Made by a program: the position numbers and the translations under genes
Assembly: GCF_024679245.1 (NCBI RefSeq)
Contig: NC_090173.1
Span: 50,365,376 to 50,429,375 of the forward strand
Direction of reading: 5' to 3'
Length of the DNA stretch: 64,000 nt
Source: Pseudorasbora parva
Lineage: Eukaryota > Chordata > Actinopteri > Cypriniformes > Gobionidae
Notes under the pieces: model-generated
The model's input: the letters and a program-made list of their open reading frames with translations, nothing else
What the model was told of the DNA's origin: nothing
Database searches by the model: none
Shown here: in pieces, positions 11,313-22,470 of the stretch
How positions within the stretch are numbered: the first letter of the stretch is position 1
Layout of the letters: each line of letters opens with the position of its first letter

Positions 11313-11910
11313 CAGAAACATAAAAAAAATAAAAAAAAATATCCCCAGACTTATTTTGTATATATAATAAAAACTTTTAAGTTTCAGTCACTACTGATGT
11401 GTACACTGAACTCTTATTTCTAAAAAGCAACCGAGAAAACAAACCTTGTTTTTCATGATATGACCTCTAAGAGAAGTGAGGGTGTGAAGACAGAAAGCAA
11501 AAAAAAAAAAGAAGCAAAAGAAAGCAAGCAAGAAAAAAAGAAATGGATATATTATAATAATAACAGCAATTGAGAGGAAGCCATCTCTGTAATAAAGCAC
11601 TACAGGATGAAAAGCAGAAAGCCTCTAACTTCATGGGGCTGCAGAAGCTTATTAACTATTCCAGCTCTGAGCTCTATGAAAGCCATGCCAGACGCAACAC
11701 ACATATACAAGGCTTTCATGGATCAAGACACTCGGCACATATATGCCAAGACAGCATATCAAGGGCAAGGTGAGGGAGTGTGTGTGGGCCCTCGATCTCC
11801 CGGCATGCAGTGCAACTCTCAGAAATAGAGCAGGAGAAAGTAGGGCTCATGGGACCGAGGCACAGGGCTAATAAAAGAGCTCCACTGCTCTCATTCCGAC
11901 AGGGCCAGGT
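11313..11910. other. Unassigned intronic sequence
   Basis: A-rich patch at 11500-11540, otherwise nothing recognised. Confidence 0.4.
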
Positions 11911-12464
<554 letters not shown>

Positions 12465-12472
12465 GCATGCAG

Positions 12473-12598
12473 TAGAGCCCTGCACGGGCCTCAAATCTAG
12501 GCCCTAGCCCGGCCCTGGCCCGAGACGCTGAGGCCCTAGCCCGGCCCGTGTCCGACAGCTTATCAAAATTCTCGGCCCGAGTCCGACTGGCCGACTTG

Positions 12599-12629
<31 letters not shown>

Positions 12630-14001
12630 GCAGCCATTAAAATAGTTCTGTTTTGTTTTTAATGTCAAAGTAGTTATTTTTCGTTTCGTTCCTTTATTAA
12701 GTTAATTTAGAAAAATGTTTAGAGCATTTTTTTGTTTGTTAAATGAAAGTTTTAATTATTTTAAGTGACGACCAAAAGCGGCCAGCGGCCGACAGTGAGT
12801 TAACCGCATATTTAATTAATTTAGTCTCTCAAATGAACTCTTGACTTGTCTTGCCTATAATAATATCCATAAAACACTTCAAGCATCACAATGTTAGTTA
12901 ATTTCGCCAACTATTACCACCAGTAGCCTAAAAGGCATTTTTGACGAACTGAGGCAGGCTGATTCTGCTCGCGGCTCTCGCAAACGGAGCTAAACAAATA
13001 AAATAAAAAAAGCACATGCAGGTTGTCTTATAGCCTACCTTACACCTACGCAAATGAATATAAATCCCATCTTCAATTCCCGGGGTATATGCTCATTTAA
13101 CGGAGTTTACAGCAACGGAAGCAAAAGATTAAGATGCATTTTATTCAGCAGCTTATTTCAGATTCAAATCCCACATAAGAGAGCGCGACGCACTGGTAAG
13201 ATAATGATCTCATTCATCTCATTCATTTTTATTGAAGATGATGGTGTTTTTGACTATCTTAGACTTATTTTAAGTTTCATTTACGGCCATTTGCGTTGGC
13301 TTGCATTAGTCATTTGCGGCGATGCGTGTTGCAGCACCATCATATCTATCTGACTACAACATATAGCCCATAACACATTGTGACACATAATGACATAATG
13401 TTTGAAAGTCTGTAGGTTAACATAAATGCAGATAGGCCTAATTGTAATAATAAAAAACAACATAGCCTAATTATCGATTTTGAAATATTAAACCAGTCAA
13501 TACAGAACGAAATATTCTTTTGCCGTCAAAACCAAGGATATGGCATGGGCCGGCTACTGCCGAAGTTGTCTTTGCTGTATCAATAGGCAATATATTTATA
13601 TTTAACATGAAGTATAGGGCTTCCCTGTACATTAATAGCACCAGACGCCCCGCGGATGACACGCAACAGAAACGCCACGCTCACACCACGCTTGCAGTGT
13701 GTCTCCGTGCTGAAGAAACGCGCGCTGCTGCTGGCGCGGACTCTGAACCTTTGCTCTGAACACTGTGCGAGCCATCTTGACAGTCGCGTTAGCTATTATG
13801 GCCTCGTGTTGTTTCCACCAGCGCAGAACTCATTGTTCCTTTTAATTGATAAAATAAATATAAAACGAAGGAGAAAGCCTATAAAAAGGCCCGAAGCCCG
13901 GCCCGCGTTTTAGGTATGACGTGAAAATTGGCCCGAAGCCCGGCCCGAGGGGCGTAAAAAAGTCGGGGCCCGTCGGGCTCGGGCATAAATGCAGGGCTTT
14001 A
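12473..14001. mobile_element. hAT-like element, complete (1,529 bp)
   Basis: Flanked by the perfect 8 bp duplication GCATGCAG (12465-12472 and 14002-14009). Begins TAGAGCCCTGCA and ends TGCAGGGCTTTA, a 12 bp terminal inverted repeat with one mismatch. Both subterminal zones are dense in GGCCCG/CGGGCC words. Size, ends and 8 bp target fit a non-autonomous hAT. No transposase domain is seen; the ORFs at 13054-13353, 13281-13463, 13471-13662, 13520-13759 and 13656-13913 are short and unrelated. Confidence 0.92.
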
Positions 14002-14110
14002 GCATGCAGACTGTTTGTTATTGCATGTGTGGATTACCGTACAAACTTTCAAAAAAGATGCTATTTATGTTTCATTGTATAAAATATTCCCTTGCCCAAA
14101 ATAAATAAAA

Positions 14111-14324
14111 ATCGATCGATCGGCCGGCCGGCCGACCAACCGACCAACCAACCGACCAACCAAACGACCAACCGACCGACCGACCGACCAACCAAACGAC
14201 CGACCAACCAACCAACCGACCAACCAACCGACCAACCTACCGACCAACCAACCAACCGACCGACCGACCAACCTACCGACCAACCGACCGACCAACCGAC
14301 CGACCGACCGACCGACCAACCAAA
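14111..14324. repeat. Compound tetranucleotide tract (ATCG/GCCG/ACCG/ACCA)
   Basis: About 214 bp of shifting tetranucleotides, mainly ACCG and ACCA. It is open in several frames (PTDQPTNQ on plus, GRSVGWLV on minus), which is the expected result of a stop-free tetramer. Confidence 0.95.
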
Positions 14325-14329
14325 TACAG

Positions 14330-14900
14330 GGGCGGTCACACTGTACTTTTCGTTCCATTGACTTCCATTCAAGCGAAAGCACCAGAGTGGAAACGCAAGC
14401 TTGTGAGAAAAGTTTCAACGCATATTGCGCATTTGCATAATGCCAGCCTATGGTCTTCATTGGCTACCCACAAACGGCATTAACTTTGACCCGCCCTCCA
14501 ACACTGTAGTTGTAGCTGAGGCCTGAAGAGTTTGTGTTCTTGTAGATGTGTTGAGAAGATAATGTTTTTTGCACTGCAAATCCATTACGTATGCACTTTA
14601 AAAGAAAGAAATTCAGAAATTAATTTCAGACACATTCTGTGCACGGCAGACCAGTCACAGCAGACTGGGCCATCTGACCAATCAGAGCAGAGTAGACCAA
14701 TCACAACAGACTGGGCCATCTGACCAATCAGAGCAGAGTAGACCAACAGACTGGGACTGAACAAACACAATGGTACACTTTAAACCTTTGGCTATGTCGC
14801 TCTTATCTACCCACAGCTACCATTTAGCCAATCAGAACTCCCAAGTTCTGGAATTAAGACCCACCTGACAAGAAACAATGTTTATGATATCATGTCAGAT
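14330..14900. repeat. Repeat block holding two units of the 46 bp minisatellite
   Basis: Two adjacent units in reverse complement lie at 14648-14755. The sequence GCATAATGCCAGCCTATGGT near 14435 is matched in reverse at about 16920, just right of the main array, so the minisatellite is probably part of a larger interspersed element. Confidence 0.65.
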
Positions 14901-16029
14901 CTATATGAATCTGAACAATAATGTAAAACCCTTTATAAAATAGATATGAAGAAATGCGGTGAAAAAGCCATTTAAAGATATGCATCGTAATTGACATGCA
15001 AAAAGTGTTCCATTAGTCTAAAAGAAGACATGTTTCAGAGGCAAAATAGTCTGAAATCTCATTGACCAGTGCACGAAAAACAGCGGGTTTGCCCGTTATA
15101 TCTTGCCGTTAAACATCAGATTGAAGTGCGAGTCTGGGAAACAGTTTTATTTCCATGTTTCCCCATTCAGTTAGATAAGAGCTTACTTGCATTACTCAAA
15201 ACAAACACTAATAAATGAGTTCTCTGTCTTCTCAAACTGAGGTCCTCGCCGGCCACCTTGGTGGATCTCTGAGGAACAAAATGTGTCGTTGAGTTCTTTC
15301 TGCATCGATATCATTGAACTAATTCAGTGGCCACTCAACCCGAACCACTGGGGGAAGTGCTTCAGACCTGACAGGAAATTAAAACAGCATATCATCACAT
15401 CATTTGCCTCTCAGAGGGGCGTAAATGCTGATGAGTCCTAATTATGTAACAGTTTTTCGTCCCCATTATAGACATGGCCACAGAAACGATATGAAAAAAT
15501 TCATCTCAATAGTCTCTTTTCAGAATTACGACGATCCCTTTAGAGTCAGTCAGTTCACTTGGCCAGTCATCTCGGCACCGCGGAGCCCCTGGGAGTTATT
15601 TTCTATCTAAGCAATATCGCACTTCAAATCATCAATAAAAACTGATGAAATTGTATAATACATTTAGCTTCTTCAACTGAAATTATGGATAAAACCTCTG
15701 ACAGCAATAAGATGAGGCCGTGCCAAATATGAATAGGGCTCTTTTTTTATGCAAGGTGGGCCTTTCATTCGGTCTCTGATACGACACTGTTTTTAAAAAC
15801 TAGTTGCCATAGAAACACTCAAATGAAAAACCATTCAAAGCTTAAAATGAAACTTTACACAAATGTCAGTCACTCTACTTATAAGTTTTACTTAAGCTTT
15901 TAAAAAGTTTGAACAGCATTGTTAAAGACGACTTCTCTTAGTCATGTATTTTCTCCTCATGATGTTTCTTTCTGTCAGGCATGGCACAAGAGTCAGATGG
16001 GTCTTAGCTCATGAATATTCATTTGCGCA
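14901..16029. other. Low-copy intronic sequence
   Basis: Balanced composition at 15230-15720 with no recognised repeat. No exon was identified. This is one of the better places in the window for a conserved regulatory element. Confidence 0.4.
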
Positions 16030-16908
16030 GTGATTGGTCTACTCTGCTCTGATTGGTCAGATGGCCCAGTCTGCTGTGATTGGTCTACTCTGCTGTGATT
16101 TGTCAGATGGCCCAGTCTGTTGTGATTGGTCTACTCTGCTGTGATTGGTCAGATGGCCCAGTCTGTTGTGATTGGTCTACTCTGCTCTGATTGGTCAGAT
16201 GGGCCCAGTCTGTTGTGATTGGTCTACTCTGCTGTGATTGGTCAGATTGGCCCAGTCTGTTGTGATTGGTCTACTCTGCTCTGATTGGTCAGATGGCCCA
16301 GTCTGTTGTGATTGGTCTACTCTGCTCTGATTGGTCAGATGGCTCAGTCTGTTGTGATTGGTCTACTCTGCTGTGATTGGTCAGATGCTCCAGTCTGTTG
16401 TGATTGGTCTACTCTGCTGTGATTGGTCAGATGCTCCAGTCTGTTGTGATTGGGTCTACTCTGCTCTGATTGGTCAGATGCTCCAGTCTGTTGTGATTGG
16501 TCTACTCTGCTCTGATTGGTCAGATGGCCCAGTCTGTTGTGATTGGTCTACTCTGCTCTGATTGGTCAGATGGCCCAGTCTGTTGTGATTGGTCTACTCT
16601 GCTCTGATTGGTCAGATGGCTCAGTCTGTTGTGATTGGTCTACTCTGCTGTGATTGGTCAGATGCTCCAGTCTGTTGTGATTGGTCTACTCTGCTGTGAT
16701 TGGTCAGATGCTCCAGTCTGTTGTGATTGGTCTACTCTGCTCTGATTGGTCAGATGCCCAGTCTGTTGTGATTGGTCTACTCTGCTCTGATTGGTCAGAT
16801 GGCCCAGTCTGTTGTGATTGGTCTACTCTGCTCTGATTGGTCAGATGGCCCAGTCTGTTGTGATTGGTCTACTCTGCTCTGATTGGTCAGATGGCCCAGT
16901 CTGTTGTT
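16030..16908 (+). repeat. 46 bp CCAAT-rich minisatellite, about 19 copies
   Basis: The unit consists of TGATTGGTCTACTCTGCT joined to a second half TGATTGGTCAGATGGCCCAG plus TCTGTTG. Each 46 bp unit therefore has two inverted CCAAT boxes (ATTGG) about 20 and 26 bp apart. Units differ at a few fixed positions (CTCTG or CTGTG; GGCCCAG, GCTCCAG or GGCTCAG), giving higher-order blocks. The array is open in one frame (for example 16358-16561), but this is a shadow of the repeat. Small groups in reverse complement lie at 14648-14755, 23526-23587 and 25154-25352. Confidence 0.96.
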
Positions 16909-17229
16909 TGTGTTAGACCATAGGCCTCCATTATGCAAATGTGTCACATTGTTATGAACGTATGACGTGAGACTGGATTTGCTTTCAGAACCAGTTCTTT
17001 CTTTTGGAAGACAACAATTTTTTATTTTTCATGCACTTTGATCTTTGAATCTTTGCAGACATTTCACATTCACAAACAGCTATATTACACAACATGAAAG
17101 GTAATATCTGAAAAAGCATAACGGGGCACTTCAAAGTCCACGTTATATGCGTGACTTCAAAGCCAGCCCGGGATGTATTTGGTCTCTGGCCTACTAATTT
17201 AAATCATCTTTTGTTTCTAAATTATACAA
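16909..17229. other. Right flank of the minisatellite
   Basis: Contains ATTATGCAAATG, an octamer-like word. Otherwise nothing recognised. Confidence 0.4.
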
Positions 17230-17530
17230 AAATAGAAAATAAGCTAACACTTTATTTTAGGGTTCAGTTATTAACTCTTAACTAGTTGCTTATTAGCATA
17301 CATATTACTAAGAAATTGGCTGTTTATTAGTACTTATAAAGCACATATTAATGCCTTATTCTGCACGACCTTATTCTACATCTCTTAATCCTACCCAATA
17401 CCTAAACTTAAAAGCTACAAAAACTACCTTACTAACTATTAATAAGCAGTAAATTAGGAGTTTATTGAGGCAAAAGTCGTAGTTTATAGTTAATATGTGT
17501 TCCCCATACTAAGGGGTTAACCGAAAAATA
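17230..17530. repeat. Teleost dispersed repeat
   Basis: AACACTTTATTTTAGGGTTC, TTTATTAGTACTTATAAAGC and AATAAGCAGTAAATTAGGAG occur in the order of an interspersed repeat that I recall from many fish genomes. Class unclear; assigned by recall. Confidence 0.6.
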
Positions 17531-17593
17531 CTAAGATTATATGTGAAACGATGACACTACACTCTAAAAAATGTTGGGTTGTTTTGTAACCCA

Positions 17594-17697
17594 ATGTTGG
17601 GTCAAATATGGACTAACCCAGCAATTGGGTAGTTTTAATCCTGCAGTTAGGGTTAAAACAACCCAATTGCTGGGTTAGTCCATATTTGACCCAACAT
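17594..17697. repeat. Hairpin repeat with 45 bp arms
   Basis: Arms 17594-17638 and 17653-17697 are reverse complements at 44 of 45 positions around a 14 bp loop. Content is built from AACCCAA/TTGGGTT words. CACTCTAAAAAATGTTGGGT just to the left looks like the outer end of a short palindromic transposon. Confidence 0.92.
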
Positions 17698-18032
17698 CTT
17701 AAACGGTCTCTATGCAAATCTTCTTTTTGCAGTAGGATTCGTAGTGTGTCCTCAGGTGTACAGTTGGTTGTAAGTAAAAGCTGTAATAGCTGTGAAGCTT
17801 CCGGTATGATGACCTCAAGCTGTTGTGGCACGCTGTGGCGTGACGAATCATCAGGCTCATGTGTAGACACGGCGTAAGGCAGAAACGTAATACAAATCTG
17901 ATTACATCAGTCACTTATAATTTATCCGGAAACTGAAAACTGAATACTTTAAAAAAAAATAGACAAGAATGATAATTATTTCATTTATCACATCAAACGG
18001 AAGCCTAACATCAAAACAACATTAAGATCTGA

Positions 18033-18673
<641 letters not shown>

Positions 18674-18677
18674 TTAA

Positions 18678-19997
18678 AGGGATCCCATGGTGTTGAGACT
18701 TGTATGGCTTAATATAACATAAATGATGTCTCTTACTGAATTATGTGGTAGAAAACCCATGAAAGATCTACGTTATTTAAAAAATCGATTTTATATTTGG
18801 ACCATGGGCGGCGCCATTTTGTTTGCGTTCTAGGTTGATGACGTAGAATGGTTGAACTCCTCAATCAGCTGGCGTTACCCGTAGCTATTTTTACCACAAC
18901 GCAACTCGAAAATTGTTTCAGAGTTAAACAAAACAAATGAATTGCTTTGTAATTGTACTTAAAACACACTCAAACATACATGTGCACACAAACTCACCTA
19001 CACAAGTCACAAACAGATCGGCGGGCGCGCACACAGCTGACAGACTGCTCTGTCTCAATCGCATGCATCATCACAAAAACATCCTGCCTCTCTTCCTCAC
19101 GTTACTTTATCCCATCATCCTACCTAGATATTTCCCTCTGCTGGTCACATTAGGCATTATAGTTAATCTACTATCAACAGTCTATCTGGGGAACAGGATG
19201 TGTTGAACAGGATATACACAGGGAATAGATTGAGGGTTATGTATGCGCGCGCAGTGCGTGCGTGTGTGTGTGTGTGTTCGCGCCGATCTGTTGGGCTGTG
19301 TGTGTGTTCGCGCCGATCTGTTGGTGTGTGTGTGTGTTGCTGTGTTCGCGCCGATCTGTTGGGGTGTGTGTGAGTCTGTGTGAGAGAGAGAGTTTGTGTG
19401 CACACGTATGTTTGAGTGCGTGAAGTCGGACAGCTGTTTGTAAATCGGCTTTACTCGTTATTGCGGTGTAACGTGAGACTGAATGACTGCACTCGAACAT
19501 GTCCACTATGGTGTCGGACAACACTACAAATGTCCGTCCCTTCAAATAATGCCCTATTTAAGGGTATAGGGTCGATTTCAGATTCAGCCCCTGTCGTGGA
19601 GACTGAGCAGCCCAACATCTCGATTGAGACAGAGCCTGTCGTGTGCGCGCCCGCCGATCTGTTTGTGACTTGTGTAGGTGAGTTTGTGTGCACATGTATG
19701 TTTGAGTGTGTTTTAAGTATAATTACAAAGGAATTCATTGGTTTTGTTTAACTCTGAAACAATTTTCGAGTTGCGTTGTGGTAAAAATAGCTACGGGTAA
19801 TGCCAGCTGATTGAGGAGTTCAACCACTCTACGTCATCAACCTAGAACGCAAACAAAATGGCGCCGCCCATGGTCCAAATATAAAATCGATTTTTAAAAT
19901 AACGTAGATCTTTCATGGGTTTTCTACTACATAATTCAGTAAGAGACATCATTTATGTTATATTAAGCCATACAAGTCTCAACACCATGGGATCCCT
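18678..19997. mobile_element. TTAA foldback element, 1,320 bp, with about 380 bp arms
   Basis: TTAA stands at 18674-18677 and 19998-20001. The element begins AGGGATCCCATGGTGTTGAG and ends with its complement. The arms 18678-19061 and 19621-19997 are inverted copies with only scattered differences. The arms carry a CG-rich stretch with GGCGGCGCCATTTTG, which has a YY1-like GCCATTTTG word. The centre holds three copies of a CGCGCCGATCTGTTGG unit and a fragment matching the small element at 27467-27734. The ORFs at 18937-19206, 19163-19545 and 19416-19751 follow from these repeats. Confidence 0.9.
19255..19365. repeat. Three-copy minisatellite within the foldback element
   Basis: GTGTGTTCGCGCCGATCTGT occurs three times separated by GT runs of different length. 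The same CGATCTGTT sequence is found in the arm of the element (near 19012 and 19652), so the array probably grew from the arm. Confidence 0.8.
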
Positions 19998-20304
19998 TTA
20001 AAAACGATGATTTAGCCAACGTCAACTTCAAGACTTGTTCAAATAATGAACAGTTTAGTTGAATAATTAATGTTAATGCTTTAACAAAACTAGTCAAGTC
20101 ACCTTTATTTATCCAACGCTGTATACAATACATGATTCTTTGATTATACAATGCAAAGCAGTGATAACAGGAAAATTATTCAATGATGCGACTACAAAAC
20201 TACTGTACAAGCATTTTCACTTCATTGACCAACAGGAAGCTGCTTGGCTCTAAAGATCCTTTTTTGTTTTAAGGTTGGGAAATACTCTGCAGGAACAAAG
20301 AAAT

Positions 20305-20670
20305 GACGACGGCCGAGTTGCGTTTGCGTGCTTCTAGTAAACACAGAAACGGGTGAACGGCGGTCTTTCGAATCAGCTTTGACCGTGACTCTGAAAGACT
20401 TGGAGTTAAGCTTTTCTCTGAGAAAAGAACGGCACTGAAGTCATTATTAACAAGGGAAGATGTGTTCTGAGTTTTGCCGACCGGATACGGCGAATGTTTA
20501 ATCTGTCAAGGTGCTCCGTTTCACCTTCTTTGCTCTGGTTGGTGGTAGCGCGATCCTATCGCGTGCAGAGGGAGTTTGAAAGACAACCGTTTATCCCGCC
20601 CCTCAGATTGAGCTGTCAATGGTGAGTTTCCAGACCAAACATCTTGATGTGGGTCTGGCTTGTCAGGCTA
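20305..20670 (-). mobile_element. Family C element, copy 2 (truncated)
   Basis: Matches 8254-8784 in reverse orientation from GAGTTGCGTTTGCGTGCTTC to the end TTGTCAGGCTA. About 160 bp at the left end are missing, and so is the left target duplication. Confidence 0.82.
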
Positions 20671-20724
20671 TATGAATGGGGGAATCCTCAAAAACTACTT
20701 TTTGAACTTCCAATTAAATATCAT

Positions 20725-21147
20725 CTGATCTGTTCAGACCAATCAAATTGTTAGGGCGGGCTTTATACGATGATGGACAGATGATCAACGGTAACGTAAG
20801 AATCCATGTTACCAAAGAGCGCTTGGGTTAAATTCGTTCTAATCCTAAACGGAGAACTTGTTCGTATAAGCATTCACCTTTACGATTTGATGATCGTGTT
20901 GGTAAGTACTCGGTGTATCCTGAAATTATTTTTACAACACCGGCAAAGATCGTTTACACTCATCTTCTTCTACTTCTTCTTCTTCCAGCGTGTGTGCAGT
21001 TGAGCTCTGTTGACAGCTATGCGTCTGATTGGTGGTAGGTCTATCCAATTGATGGTTCTGTTGAAACACGCCCCATAATGATAGCCTTATGGAGCCAAAT
21101 CAGACTCATATTCTGACTAGAATCTGAGTAGGATTATGTCAGGCTAC
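20725..21147. mobile_element. Element ending GTCAGGCTA(C), with an 11 bp flanking repeat
   Basis: TTAAATATCAT occurs at 20714-20724 and 21148-21158. The right end TTATGTCAGGCTAC resembles the end of family C, but the interior is different. Probably a relative with its own target duplication; the left end is not well defined. Confidence 0.5.
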
Positions 21148-21182
21148 TTAAATATCATTAAAAAAAAGTTCTCAGGCTAGAT

Positions 21183-21345
21183 GAGCAAGTGCGCATATGC
21201 AGTCCTAAGCACGAGTCTCAAGTTTCGATGGGAACCGGAGCGTCTAACTGCAGCTGCAGTGATGTAATGATTTTATCAGCGATTGGCTCTTTTACCTAGA
21301 AGGCGGGAAGTATTCTGCTATTTTGAGCGTTGCAGTTACTCCCAT
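21183..21345. repeat. Dispersed repeat family D, copy 1
   Basis: GCATATGCAGTCCTAAGCA and GATTGGCTCTTTTACCTAGAAGG occur in the same order at 41341-41760, where about 260 bp of other sequence separates them. No terminal structure defined. Confidence 0.6.
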
Positions 21346-21745
21346 TCATAACTAATGGGATCATTTTTCTATATCTACAGTCTTTGGCGCTGCTTTGTAC
21401 ATCATTACACTATTGACAATCGACTTTTTGCAGCCAAAATGTTGCTGTAATTTCATTATGATTTTGCCCGAAAAATGTGACCGCGCCTTTACTGTAACCA
21501 TGACACAAACGATTTTCATGCCATGAATGCGGTTGACAGAGCCTAACTTGAACACAGAGCATTCCCTTAAACGTGACGAGAGCCCAAAACAGTGGTGAGA
21601 AAATACGACGTAACCTTGGTGAGCGTGCGGCGTGTCGTCTACGAGCAGTCCAGCGGCTGTCTGCTTGTGTAAGGCTGAGAGTATAACACAGTGATGTAAT
21701 GAAGGCAGTAAAACACAGAGAAAGAGATGTGGTGGGAGGAAATGA
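21346..21745. other. Probably repetitive sequence
   Basis: ATTTTTCTATATCTACAGTC at 21364 is familiar from fish interspersed repeats. The 140-codon minus-strand frame here (21361-21783) has no recognisable domain. Confidence 0.35.
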
Positions 21746-22470
21746 GTGGGAGGTGGTGACAGGGGCATCATTATCCTAAACAAACCAGTGAGCGTGGGAG
21801 TGTGTGCGAGAGGGGGAGGAATAGTGTCTGTGTGTGTGTGTCTCCCTCATGCCTCACTTTCAGATGAGAATGAGCGCTCTCTACTGCGAGCGCTTTGTGC
21901 ATCCAAGGACACCATATATGAAGGCACGATATCTGCCCAGGCTCAACTATGGGTGCGTGACTATGTTAATACAAGTGTGTGTGGTGAGAGAATCTGTGGC
22001 GTTTAATGCCAGCAAATATAAGAAAAACAGCAAGGAATGAAGCGAGAGAGAGAAAAGCAGGAGCGCGTGTAGGCGGAAACCATTTACGGTCTGTCTCAAC
22101 GCGAACCCCCATGGCTCTCTCATGAAGAAAGACAGACACACAGCACTGCAAAATTGCCAGCAAGAATTTAGTGTTTTCACCTCACGGTGCAGGACGTCTC
22201 CTAACCAGAACAGAGACGGTGCGGTTCGTCACTGAACGGCAGGTCTTCCATTTCTGCCGAGAGTAAAAGAAAACTCGTCATTATCTCGGCGGGTCGGCGG
22301 TCGCAGCGGTGCCGGAGTGTATCTGCGCTCATAATGGCCAGTTTATCATTTCATAGCGAGCCGGGAGAAGTACCACACGACGCTCTGTCTGATAGTCAAT
22401 CATGCGTGTTTGAGTTGGGCCTGTTCTCACGAGCAGGTGTGTTGACATGGGAGAGGATATAACCTTGAGC
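21746..22470. other. CG-richer intronic block with a candidate exon-like ORF
   Basis: CG density rises at 22260-22390 with words such as CGGCGGGTCGGCGGTCGCAG. An ATG at 22334 opens a 42-codon frame, and CAG|GTGTGT at 22436 would be an acceptable donor. The peptide is not recognised. It may be a regulatory island or chance. Confidence 0.25.

Noticed and set aside
14061..14460. Overlapping 89 to 131 codon frames with PTDQPTNQ and GRSVGWLV repeats
   Set aside because: Open in several frames on both strands because the tetranucleotide tract lacks stops; no gene structure.
16030..16908. Regular repeat array considered as a CRISPR
   Set aside because: Units are contiguous 46 bp copies without unique spacers, and the context is vertebrate. 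It is a minisatellite.
19416..19751. 111-codon plus-strand frame
   Set aside because: Composed of foldback arm and a captured element fragment.
21361..21783. 140-codon minus-strand frame
   Set aside because: Lies in probably repetitive sequence, with no domain and no splice or promoter context.
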